A DNA stretch of 64,000 nt from Ceratothoa steindachneri (taxonomy: Eukaryota; Arthropoda; Malacostraca; Isopoda; Cymothoidae), in assembly GCA_963969495.1 (NCBI GenBank), contig OZ018326.1, forward strand, positions 150,007,806-150,071,805, given 5' to 3'. Shown one piece after another: positions 1-10,249 of this stretch (its first letter is position 1; every line of letters starts with the position of its first letter). The notes under the pieces are model-generated. The model ran no database searches. It had not been told where the DNA came from and worked only from the letters and a program-made list of their open reading frames with translations. Position numbers and translations under genes: made by a program.

Positions 1-683
1 GGTAAAAAAATAGGGAACCAAATTTTAGCATATCAAGAATAGCAACCCCAAAAGTTATCATGTCAAGAATAGCCCCCCCTCAAAATTCTACCTACATGAT
101 CTCCACTTTAATGAAAATGAATGATATACTAATTTATCATAGAGGAAATTTGAATGGCAATTGCAATACTGAAATCGATTAAACTGTTTATTTATTTCTA
201 TCTAGCCATATGAACAGTTGTATAATACCTGTTGTTATTTTTTTTCCATATGTCTTCTCAATTTAATTCAATATGATGTGTATGAACGCCTGGGTGTTGC
301 TTAATGAATTGGAAAGAGTGGTTGATGGTTATGTGCTGTTAATGAATATAATTGGACATTTCTGTGGGCTCGCCATTGATTACTAAAGAAAATATATCAT
401 CTTCTCACCAATTTATGTGATTATTGGCAAAAGTTTAGCGGGTTTTTGTTTTCAATTATTTCTACAGGGTGCGTACTGAATTCGTTTGAAATTTTTAACT
501 GCTAATTTTACGCATATCTTTTACCTTCCTTCTCGTTCTTTTTCTTTTAAAAACAATAGGCATTTTTTTTCTTTTGCCAGAATAATTGAATGAGGAAAAT
601 TTGGAACTCACCAATTTGTGGAAGAGGCATAAATTTCCCCTTGGAATCTGCGCCAGATTGACAAACAAGGATATTCCCACTTC
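1..683. other. AT-rich non-coding stretch
   Basis: No supported gene. The first 90 bases hold a short near-repeat (ATCAAGAATAGC followed by C-runs, twice). The only ORF is a 61-residue lysine/arginine-rich minus-strand frame without a recognisable domain. Confidence 0.5.
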
Positions 684-1173
684 CTCAACGTCAGCAGAAG
701 GATAGTGGATAAGATCAGAAGGCAGCTTGAAAATTCTGAAATTCAGAGTATAGAGAAAAACTCATGGTCGACGAACTGCAGCCATCAGAACGAGATAATT
801 CATCGTTAAAATAGAGATCATCAGCAATGATCTCAGAAAGTCGATGCGTGATATTGCAAGGGAGAAAAGTTTTGGATGAAAAGCTCATCAGAGAGGTAGC
901 ACATAATGAATTTCGTTACTTTTCATATAAGTTGAGGAGGGATAATTCCTATTCAAGAGGATGCAGGAAAAGTGACTCGAGCACACAATGAAGCTGATCA
1001 ACAAGGTGAAACCTCCGAGACCACCAGACAAGCTCAGGTTCTTCTTCGACGAAGGGGATTTATGCCAAGACCAGAAGATCAAATCCTAGTACAACAGATG
1101 GCTCGCTGAAATACCCAAAGAAGTGCTCAGAGTAGCTGTCTGGTTGCGAGGTTGCCTGGAGGCTTCCATGTAG
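684..1173 (+). pseudogene. Decayed mariner (DD34D-type) transposase fragment
   Basis: A cut-and-paste transposase remnant recognised by joining short plus-strand frames; no long ORF exists here. In order I see a helix-turn-helix-like stretch (VSRRIVDKIRRQL, from 690), then SNDLRKSMRDIARE (about 823-865), then RYFSYKLRR (about 914-940), then FFFDEGDLCQDQKI (about 1039-1082) followed by RWLAEIPKEVLRV. These follow the order seen in mariner transposases, where the FF.DE motif carries the first catalytic aspartate, which is kept here. At least one frameshift (near 877) and two in-frame stops (at 973 and 1087) break it. The segments with the second and third catalytic aspartates are not found downstream, so the copy is truncated at about 1170. 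No terminal inverted repeats were identified. Assignment to mariner rests on motif order and is fairly secure; the subfamily is not determined. Confidence 0.7.
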
Positions 1174-1852
1174 GTCACAGGTAGGATAATCGGAGACTGA
1201 AAGAACATCACAGGAAGACAAATAAACTCAAATTTTACGACTATAACCAAAAACTAAGAGCATTGTTTATTTGATCCTAAGAAAATAATCATGCGAACAA
1301 ATATCGTCCCCATCCTGTATATACCCAACTACTGGTAAAAAAAGAGGTGGTCGACAATCTTCCCAGCGACATAGTGAATAACGCATGCGCCAGATTTCGG
1401 AGCCAAATTGTAGCCGCCGGTGGCAGTTTAGGGCTGCTACCTCGAGAAATCTGTGATCTTGCGTGGTGATGGGGTTTCTTTTATGCAAATTGTCAAATTT
1501 AGAACGAACGCCCTTTATATCATCTTTTGGCACAAACCTATGCATTCATTTGGCGACGCCAAGTTTTAGGGGAGTAGCCAAAAAAATGGGGGGAAAGCAT
1601 TGACTATTTCAGAGTAAAATCCAATGGAAGTATTGGTTCGAAAGTAAGTTTTTACTTTCAGTGGAATCTTAAGATGAATTGCCGCCAAAGCTTTCCTCAT
1701 TAGTATTGTATTTTAATAGAAGGCAAGTGATTACAGTTAGAATAGTTGACAAGACTAGGTTATAGGTCGCTTAACCTTGTTCGAAGTGTGTTTATTTGTT
1801 TAGTTCGCTCAACATTATTTGAAGTGTGCGTTTGTTAATTAATTTTTCTTAA
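1174..1852. other. AT-rich non-coding stretch with one unassigned minus ORF
   Basis: A 92-residue minus-strand frame (1267-1545) has mixed composition but no motif I recognise; I do not call it a gene. The remainder shows nothing supported. Confidence 0.4.
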
Positions 1853-1977
1853 CACTGTCATTAACTCAACAGATAAAAACGATAGATACTCACTTCTATT
1901 TAGGGTGGAGGCAACATTGTCATTAACTCAACAGATAAAAACGATAGATAATCACTTCTATTTAGGGTGGAGGCAAC
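1853..1977. repeat. Two-copy tandem repeat, 62-bp unit
   Basis: CATTAACTCAACAGATAAAA starts at 1859 and again at 1921. The two copies differ by a C/A change in GATAGATACTCAC versus GATAGATAATCAC. The first copy is full length; the second breaks off after GGAGGCAAC at 1977. Confidence 0.95.
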
Positions 1978-2149
1978 TGCTTTCAGCCGTTTCTTAGTTG
2001 TGAAGGCGAGAAGACTTGATACTCTTGTAGAGGACACTTAGGTATAGGTATTTTGGAGAAAGTTGTTGAAGAAAGCGATGGCGGTATCTATATACTTGCT
2101 TGTTCAAAGTTATTGCTCATCTCAATATCTCCTGAATTCTACCAAACTC

Positions 2150-2760
2150 AAAACATGTGTCTCCCTATCGAGATAGGAGCGAGGAGTGACCCAGTTTGAT
2201 TTCCTTTCCCCCTGTCACCGTGCATAGGGTCCCCTCCCGGTCGCCCACTCGCGAAGCCAGATACCGTAAGCCTTAGTCTCATGAGACATTCTGAGAGCGA
2301 TAACTCGTGAATTCAATGACCGTTTGATGGCGTGACAATCCAGGGTTACGCGCTAATTCGAAGACTAGGTCCTTGCAAACAGATTTCTGCGTGTTTAACA
2401 AGGAATGTGCTTGCTGGTGCGTGAGTGGAACGAGGATTATCGTAATTTTAATAACACTCCCAGTTAATTAAATTTCCAAAGCGTTAAGAATTGAGAATTT
2501 TGAATATAACTTAAATTAAGTCTTTCTTGTTTCATTTGTGTTTTTTTAACAATTGCGCTTAGGCTAATCGCCTATTTCTTCAACTCGAGTTTTAGTTAGC
2601 CTTAAGTGATACTAGTCTTTGTATCACCTCTAGGGAGGAGGCGTTAAACAGCGGAGCAGGCGCGACTGCTAGCGCCAACCATTGGTTACCTTCCGAATTT
2701 TCTTAGTTGCGGTTCAAATTCGATGCCCCTGACTGTGTAATAAAAACCTGAATTAAATAT
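2150..2760. other. GC-richer non-coding segment with palindromes
   Basis: This block is visibly richer in G+C than its surroundings and carries no ORF of note. It holds a perfect 12-bp palindrome GTCTCATGAGAC (2276-2287), a hairpin GTGATAC...GTATCAC (2606-2627) and an inverted repeat GGCGC...GCGCC near 2660. It ends with AATAAAA near 2740. It may be the relic of an LTR or leader of a retroelement, but I cannot match it to one. Confidence 0.3.
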
Positions 2761-4826
2761 ATGAATCTAAATTATTTGATATTATTTAATCGCTTATTAT
2801 TTGTTTGATTGTTTGTCAAGGTGAAGTAATCCAGAAACCGGAGCTTCTAAGCATCGTCAGAGTTGCATCAATTCCCAAATGCTTCATTTCGAATTACATT
2901 TTCGAATCATTAGGCCAGTCAGATTGTGACCTTTTCCTAGCAAAGTTGTATTTATTATATTATAATCGTAATAATTAGTTTGATATCCTAGCTTTGCTTC
3001 TTATAAGGCTATGTTGGGTCTAAGAATATGCCTTAATCTCTGTGGGGTTATGGCGGTATAATTGTTATTTTGGGGAGTGGCTCGTTTTCGAGGAAATCGT
3101 GCTCGACTGAAAACGCTTGTAGTTGTATGATAGATAGCCAATAAATTTGCTTAGCAAATTTTATGTCTACGTCATATTTTTCTACGTTTGAAAACAAACT
3201 TTAACACAAGGTTAGTAATACGATATAAATTATATAAGTTAGTGTATTTTTTATGTCCAACAATGGCTCGAGTTCCTTTTCAGTAACAACGTGTAAAGAG
3301 ATTAAATTTTTAGAAGCATCGTTCAAGTATTATAACTCGACTTTAGGCCAAACCTTCAGATCATATGTAAGCCACAAAGGTCCGTAGAGCAAAATGTTAA
3401 GTTTCAAGTTGAACTTTTTAATATAAATGCCAGTAATTATGAGATCTTCAGGATTATCCAAGGTACTTACGTAATTTAATGAAATATTGAATTCATGTTT
3501 GTTTGATAGATTTTTCCGGATTAGTTTTATGTCCTGAAGGTGGTTCTTAACAAATAAGAACTTGTGCTTTGGCTTAGTTCAACCAATAAGAATCCAAGAC
3601 ACAAACAAACAGTTAAGGAGGAGTTTTAAACGCCAAAAAGACGATCATTAGTTCTAAGGAGGGGAGAGCTCGACCAGAAAGGAGGGCAACTTTTGATTTG
3701 TCAAATGTTTAGTGTGAAATATTTTGGCACACTAAATAGATAAAAAGACACATAACATGCATTGCTCGCATCAAAAAGATTATAAGTTCTGCCATTCTGT
3801 GGTCCTCTAAGGCGAAACGCGACAATTTCAAATCCCTCATATTTACCAAATCGGATGAAATTTATTCCGACGTCTTAAGCTCAGGCACAATAACTTCTTA
3901 AGGCCACACTAAGTTTTGCGTCCATAGAGTTTGCATTAAGAGCGTACCATAGATGGTCACAAGCCGAAGCAAACCTTAGGGGTCAAAAACCTTTGAAATT
4001 TGTCAAAGGATATTCATTTTACCCTTATGTTTGTGTCGGTGGCAATTTCTTTCAGAACTCGAATGTCAGAGTTCATTACTATTGAATTATCTACAAAGAA
4101 CAAATATCTTAAGGTTTTATGTGATAAAGTCACTGGCTTAACACCGACCCTAACGTTACCACTTCTACGCTGCCTAGTCAGAAATGAAAGGAGAGCTTGC
4201 AAGGACGAAAATCAATAAGTTATATAATATGTTACGAGTCTGACATTTTCCTCCTGAAAAAGCACGGCCTATTTTTGTCCGCCTCCGAATTCAATTTAAT
4301 TTAAAGCAACGCTTTCTGTATTTCAGTGAGTAAAATGTTTTTTTTAACTGAATTCTCAGAAGAGGGAAAACAGGGAAGTAAACAAGTGTATACCAGGGTA
4401 TGCTGCTTCGTTTAGGAAAAGGGCAAGATTTTATTTTGAAAATACAATTGAGCACGTGACCTAATTTTGTGGAGACTTGTTCTGTTGTTTATATAATAGG
4501 CCTATGATTAAGCTATATGTATTCTCCGAAATTCTTTGGGATAACAAAAATTTGTTTATTATACTTTCCTCCAACTGGTCTTCGTTATAGGCTTCCGTAA
4601 GACATTTTTGGTTTAATTCGTAATCGTTTGAAGAAATTTCGCTGGTATCTCATCGTATCAAGGTAAAATTGTATGATATCAATCCTCTTGCTTTTCAATA
4701 GACTAATTGAACTTGCTAATTTGGAGCATATCTACGTTACGGTTTCCGAATCTTTATATGGTTAGTCAGAAGAATTGAGTTTTGGAAAAGACTGTGTACT
4801 AAAGTTTGTTTATGAGCGCGTGAGTA

Positions 4827-4827
<1 letters not shown>
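2761..4827. other. AT-rich non-coding stretch
   Basis: Overlapping 72- and 62-residue frames on opposite strands at 4000-4218 have no recognisable motifs and look like chance frames. Nothing else supported. Confidence 0.4.

Positions 4828-4892
<65 letters not shown>
4828..4892. repeat. (AT)n microsatellite
   Basis: Uninterrupted alternating AT of roughly 65 bases. Confidence 0.98.
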
Positions 4893-4894
<2 letters not shown>

Positions 4895-6350
4895 TAACAA
4901 TAATAACAGTTAGACGATGAAATGTGAACAAATACCGAGCGTAGATATGGCAAGAGAACAACCAACATAATAAAGCTACACGAATGAAGAGGATAGAGAA
5001 TGGAAGAAAACAGCCGAACGAGCAATAAGAGCAGAGTATGAAAGAGAACTATGAGAAATTAATGACGCTTAAGGAAATGCACACATACACTAGCAAAACA
5101 CTTCCATGAACGCACCCATTCTCTCAATAATAATGATCATAGCAAGGAAATGTGTAAGCAAGAGTAGAAGGAGTTCGGATGGATTCATGACATGGGGGAG
5201 CACAATGAAGAAAGGTACAACGATAGCAATCAACGGAGTAGGCTTAAGTAATGTGTATGACTAATGACTAAGAGTAGACAGAAGAAGAAAGCAAACTGTT
5301 TCAGTATCAATGGCGGGTAGAAGAACGAAGTGGCAGGAGGCAAGAAATGTGGCCTACCGAATAATAAATGAAAATGAGGCGAACACAAGGAAGATTCAAA
5401 GTAGATAAGAGGAAAAGGTGTGTGTCATAAGCCAAAGGACGGGTAGAAGTAAGGAAATGAGCCAGTGGTCGAGGGCCAGAAAGAAGAAGAAGGGATAGGA
5501 GCTTGCCATGAGCCTCTAAGGCAGGAAGATAATGATAGGTTGAAGGGGATCAGATAGAAGAAATGTTTTCAACCCATAGCAAGCGATAGACCGGGAGAGA
5601 GAGTAAAACGAGTAGGTAGTCAAAGGTCAAATAGAAGAACGGGGTTTGTGCCGAGCCAAATGCAGACAGAAGGTTAAAGAGAAAGGAACAGGGCTAGGGA
5701 CAACATATGTAAGTCGAAAGAAGTATGAGGTATGACCAGAACCAAGGGATAGAACGAAGAATGAGAAGTGAATAGTGACGTCGGGCATGGCTGGAAATTC
5801 ATCTCTCTGCACTTTAGTCATTATTATTATTATTATTATTATTTAAATTATTAGGAAAATTAGAATCATTGTTCTCTCTCGCCATTCTCTTTGTTTATCT
5901 GTTGTTCCTACACCTCCTAGCAGCGGAAATATCCCCACTGGGAGCAACGTCACACATAATGCTGTAAAAGACACCATAAGCTAACTTACCCAGACCTGAG
6001 TAGTAAGCGAGACACAGCTAAAGATCACAAGCAAAAGAATCCTCTCCCTTTTCCTCTCCATCAATTTTATAGGAATCTACAACGATGCGTAGGTACACAG
6101 GAAAAAAACGTACATGCACTATTTAGGATTATTATTAATATTTAAACTATTATTATTTGAATAACGAATCTCACTCCCCGCGTCTTTGTGTCTATCTATA
6201 GATCTCCCCACTTAGTAGTAGAACTAATTAGCGTACTGTGAGCGACAACACACACAGTGAGGTAAAGGATAATACGACCCCAACTATCAGTCACTTTTTG
6301 TGAACCAATTCAAAGGCCCCAGGGTCCTCGACCAGCGAAAAAGGGTTATT
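4893..6350. other. Non-coding; purine-rich plus strand and a short (TTA)n tract
   Basis: From about 4970 to 5820 the plus strand is clearly enriched in A+G, then (TTA)n runs at 5819-5843. No coding motif is recognisable. The only frame over 60 residues in this part (minus, 5627-5821) is a composition artefact of the purine bias. Confidence 0.4.
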
Positions 6351-6355
6351 TTATG

Positions 6356-6720
6356 TGTAGTAGTTTTGGAGATTGTATTGCCCTCTGACAGAGAATGTAC
6401 ATGTATACAATCTCTGTGTTGAGTAGAACCCACTACTACAAACCTCATACATACCTTTATTCACACTATAAATATAATACATCTTTGCTATTCTTTCTCT
6501 CCACTGTCAACCCAACAGTTTGAATACCGAGGTTATTTTCATCAATTGCGCTCAGATTATACCAAGACTACTTCGTGTCATCGACACAAAGGCGTTCACA
6601 TTGAATATTACTTATATCATCTTGTAGCATATAATTTTTCTCTCGTTTGAGTTTTAGTATTATTTAGTATTTCATTGTGTTTTGAAAATGTTTAAATAAA
6701 TATCAGTCCACACCTACTGT
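6356..6720 (+). other. LTR-like promoter/poly(A) unit with nested inverted repeats
   Basis: The unit opens with nested perfect 9-bp inverted repeats: TGTAGTAGT (6356-6364) pairs with ACTACTACA (6432-6440), and AGATTGTAT (6370-6378) pairs with ATACAATCT (6405-6413), so 6356-6440 can fold as one long hairpin. Downstream come a TATA-like TATAAATA (6467-6474) and AATAAA (6695-6700). This promoter-then-poly(A) order over about 360 bp resembles a retrotransposon LTR, and the first bases are TG. No second copy is in the window and the 3' end is not clearly CA, so a solo LTR is a hypothesis only. Confidence 0.35.
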
Positions 6721-7089
6721 AGAAGAATCGTCACTTCCCCGTTCTCTCGCGGTGGAGTCACGAGGCGATTACCGCAAAGACATCCGGCCCCAGGCACCGT
6801 CGGGTCAAGCGCGTAACCGCAGCGCCGCACCACTCGTCACTATTAAAGACCTAAAGGTTAAAATGCAAGATCTCCCCTAGGAGAGTGAGATTCAATTTCA
6901 CGTCAAGTAAGAAATTGGAGACGTGTTTCTCCCAAGCTCGAAGGCTAACGAGGAGCCGATGTAAGACTTAGGTGAGAAAACCGTTTGGCATAAGAACCAT
7001 CCTGGGCCCGTCATCAAGCCCCCCCTCCCTCTTAGCACTCTCCCAGTGGGGTGACGACGTATAAATAAGGAATACTGAGGAAAATCGAG

Positions 7090-7345
7090 GTAGAATACGT
7101 CAGTCTCCAGGTGACGAAGTCCCCGAATTAAGATCAGGCTACCGAGACTGGATTGGTAGAATACGTCAGTCTCCGGGCGACGGAGTCCCCGGATTAAGAA
7201 AGAACTACCGAGACTGGATTAGTAGAATACGTCAGGCTCCAGGTGACGAAGTACCCGGATTAAGATCGGGCTACAGAGACTGGAGAAGTAGATTACTTGG
7301 CTCGCCAGACCAAGAAGTACCCTGCAAGAGAGGCAGGGCTACCCA
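7090..7345. repeat. 66-bp tandem array with conserved hairpin geometry
   Basis: Units start at 7090, 7156, 7222 and 7288 (exact 66-bp period), each opening GTAGA(A/T)TAC. Units 1 and 3 carry a stem CGTCA/TGACG with a 9-nt loop. The diverged fourth unit has CTTGG (7296-7300) and CCAAG (7310-7314) with the same 5-9-5 geometry. A second stem is CCCG/CGGG in unit 3 and CCCTGC/GCAGGG (7320-7338) in unit 4. Units 1 and 2 also hold CAGTCTC/GAGACTG at their edges. No ORF runs through the array. Confidence 0.85.
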
Positions 7346-7359
7346 CCTTAAGGGGCTAA

Positions 7360-7985
7360 GAAGCAGCTCATCCTCGAGCTAGTCCCTGGTTATCAAACCA
7401 AACGTTAAGTTAACTTTGTTAAGTCCAACTTACTCTCGTCAGAGAGACTCCTCATATCCTGGTGCATCTTAAACACCAGGGGTATTCCTCGTCCTTGAGG
7501 AATTAAGGAAAGAAAAAGGAAAAGGCTCCCCCTCGAGCGCGTTACTCAGTGGCCACACCAAACTCCTAAGTTAACTTGGTTGAGAAACCAAGTTCAACTT
7601 ATTCTCGTCAGAGAAACCCCTCTCCTTTATACTCGCCCTTGAGGAAGACTGGAAGTAAGAAGAAGCTCATCCTCGAGCTAGTTCCTGGTTACCAAACCGA
7701 CCTTTAAGTTAACTTATTCTCGTCAGAGAAACCCCCCTCCTCGATCTTTGCCCTTGAACAAGACCCTCCCCGAGTTCAGTCCTCGCCCATGAGGAATTAA
7801 GTAACGAAGGAGAAAAGCTTCCCCTCGTTGCGGTTACTCAGTGGTCACACCGAACTCCAAGTTAACTTGGTTTAAGAACCAAGGTCTACTTATTCTCGCC
7901 AGAGAGACCACGCCTACTTTGGTGCCACCTAAAGCACCGAATTGTTCTCGTCCTTGAAGAATCCCTTCCTGAATACCGTGTGGAC
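7360..7985. repeat. Degenerate ~150-170 bp higher-order repeat made of short hairpins
   Basis: Shared blocks recur: AAGTTAACTT (four times), TTCTCGTCAGAGA (about 7434, 7604, 7718, with a variant near 7892) and CTCG(T/C)CC(T/A)TGAGGAA (about 7485, 7634, 7781, 7950). Many blocks are self-complementary, for example CTTGGTTGAGAAACCAAG near 7578, CTTGGTTTAAGAACCAAG near 7867 and CCTGGTG...CACCAGG near 7459. The array follows the 66-bp array directly and shares its higher G+C. The flanking 6721-7089 is also GC-richer and non-coding. Function unknown. Confidence 0.65.
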
Positions 7986-10249
7986 CCCCCCAGCTGCTAC
8001 CCTTACCAAAGGAAACTCGTGATCCCGCCGGCCTACGTCTGGCCAGGCGGCACGCAACGTGAGACAATAACATTCCTGAGGTATTTAAACTCAAGTAGAG
8101 TCCTTAAGCCTAAATCTTATATATTGAAGTGTGTAGCGAAATTATCCAATTTTAGAGGGTCAAACTAATTGAATTAATTATTGTATATTATAATATTCGG
8201 AGTATTTCTGTGGTTAATGGTTAATTTTTGTGTATTGAATTGTTGAAGTTAAAATATAAGTTTATTTTGGGAATTATTGTGCGTTTCTCTATATCCTTAC
8301 GTGTTTTCAACGGCTCTCTTCTTTAAGATATCAATACTAGCACTCTTAGCACTACATATTAGAACAAAAAGGGGGGCATTCTACGACACCTACTTCCTGT
8401 TTTCCCCCGATTCATAATAATGAAGGCTAAATACAAGACGGTTTTTTTCGTCTTTGATAATGGTAACGAAACTAATAGGAATACATTTTTCTTCCTCCTA
8501 GCATTTAAGTATACATAGTGAAACTGTACTCCATAATGTAGAGTAATCACCTATCAGAGAGAGTGTAGTTTCTGCCACAAAAGACAATTCCTTCTTTACA
8601 TTACTTAGACTTCCTGAATTTCAATCAATCAAAGATTAAATTTGACACAAATTCGAGAACAATAGAATTTATTTTAGTTTAATTTCCTTAAATTCAAAAC
8701 TGAGAAGTGTTCGAACCTTTATTTGTCGTTCTTTTTTATTTTTTCATCAGCTATATTATTCTTTATCTTTAGTTTTAGGTTTTCAGTCAAAATTTAAAAT
8801 ACAATGTATAACCTAGGGTAATTCTTTAGTGATTATCAGGAAATTATAAATAAATAACCTGTGTTGAAATAACTCCTGTCCTTATATGGATGAATATATC
8901 ACTTTACCATTCTTAATATCAAGTGCTGTTACTTAAATGTGATTCTTTATCTTCAGTTTTAGTTTTTCAGTAGATATTTTCTAAATATATTTTATTACCA
9001 TTCTTAGTACCAAAAGCCGTTACCTAAATATTAGCTTACATATCATTTTAAAGGTCATTTTCTTTCCAATAGTTTTTAGAGTATTCTGCCAGGAGCGTAA
9101 GTGATTCACACATTTCATTTGTCGCATAACTAAGATTTCCAGTTCTCGTTGAACGTCGTGTGATGCATAATAGTATGTTGGTTTCGCTTTGAAGCTCTTT
9201 GAGGGTGATGTACAGGGTGGTCCGAAATTCTTGTCACACCCTGTAAATATTTTTTTAATTTTCTATTTAAAATATTGTATTCATTTTATATTTCAGATAT
9301 CTTTGATATTATTATATTATTCCTCAATTGTTCTTGTTACTTTTCTGAATGGAGTGAAAAGACTTTCAGACAATGTTGTAGATATGTAATAATATTCATA
9401 CGCAGCATTAAAACCGAATCTTAAATAGAATTTAACATAAACATCATCCATGTTTTTCTGAATTTTAAGTCGCTTTATTTCGCGAACTTAGGAAAATGTT
9501 TTATACTACCTCTATAAACAGCAAAAAATCTTTAGTAATAATCTTAGTTATCGGATTGTATTTTTCATCTGATGGACGAAAATCTTAACTCTGTTAAGAT
9601 GTCAAACTTCTAAGTTAGCTTTAACACATATTTTTTCTATTTGGAAAAGCTATACCATCGTCTGCGTAAATTATTGTGTTTTAAATCGGGTTTTATTCTT
9701 GCCAATAATATTAGATATATTACTAAAAGGGAAATCAATACAGGTATAATTAGTAGAGTATATCAGCTAAATTATTATATTTCTCAAAGTTTAACTATTA
9801 AAATTCTAGTCTTCAAAAAACTTGTTGTTTATATTACATATGTATAATTTTTATATTATTACTAAGCTTTCGTCATGCACTTAGGATAACTTTTTAGTCC
9901 TATAAGAGAAGTGAAGTAATAGGGATTTAAAGATAGATAAGTTTGGAAAAAATTAAAGTAATGAGGGAAAGATATTTATGTACTAAGTGAAAGTTAAGAT
10001 ACCAGGTGACTGGATAGTCTAATGTGTTTTAGGTTTGCGTTCTGCTTATTTTATCTTCTTTTGTTTGTTGCTACTCTTTTAAGTTATATTTCTTTGTTTC
10101 CTTTTGATTTTGTGTTAAAATTGGAATATTTTTTCGTAGTTAATTTTTGCTGATTTATTAATTCTTTATTTGTATTTATTTAATTTCTTCTTCTTCAATG
10201 TGCCTGTTATTTAAAAATAGTTTATCATGTTAACTCCTTCCTTTACTTT
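7986..10249. other. AT-rich non-coding stretch
   Basis: Short frames on both strands have no recognisable domains. A mariner-terminus-like palindrome at 9211-9245 is listed separately. Confidence 0.4.
9211..9245. repeat. Mariner-like terminal inverted repeat pair, collapsed
   Basis: TACAGGGTG at 9211 and CACCCTGTA ending at 9245 are perfect inverted repeats separated by only 17 bases. TACAGGGTG... is a common outer end of mariner/IS630-type elements. This may be a footprint, a minimal deletion derivative or chance; no transposase lies between. Confidence 0.4.

Noticed and set aside
2150..2760. Possible rRNA or LTR segment
   Set aside because: No match to conserved rRNA words I know and no second copy; kept only as a GC-richer block.
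4737..4961. Tyr/Ile-repeat frames at AT tracts (also 16996-17268, 40308-40755)
   Set aside because: Translation of (AT)n microsatellites.
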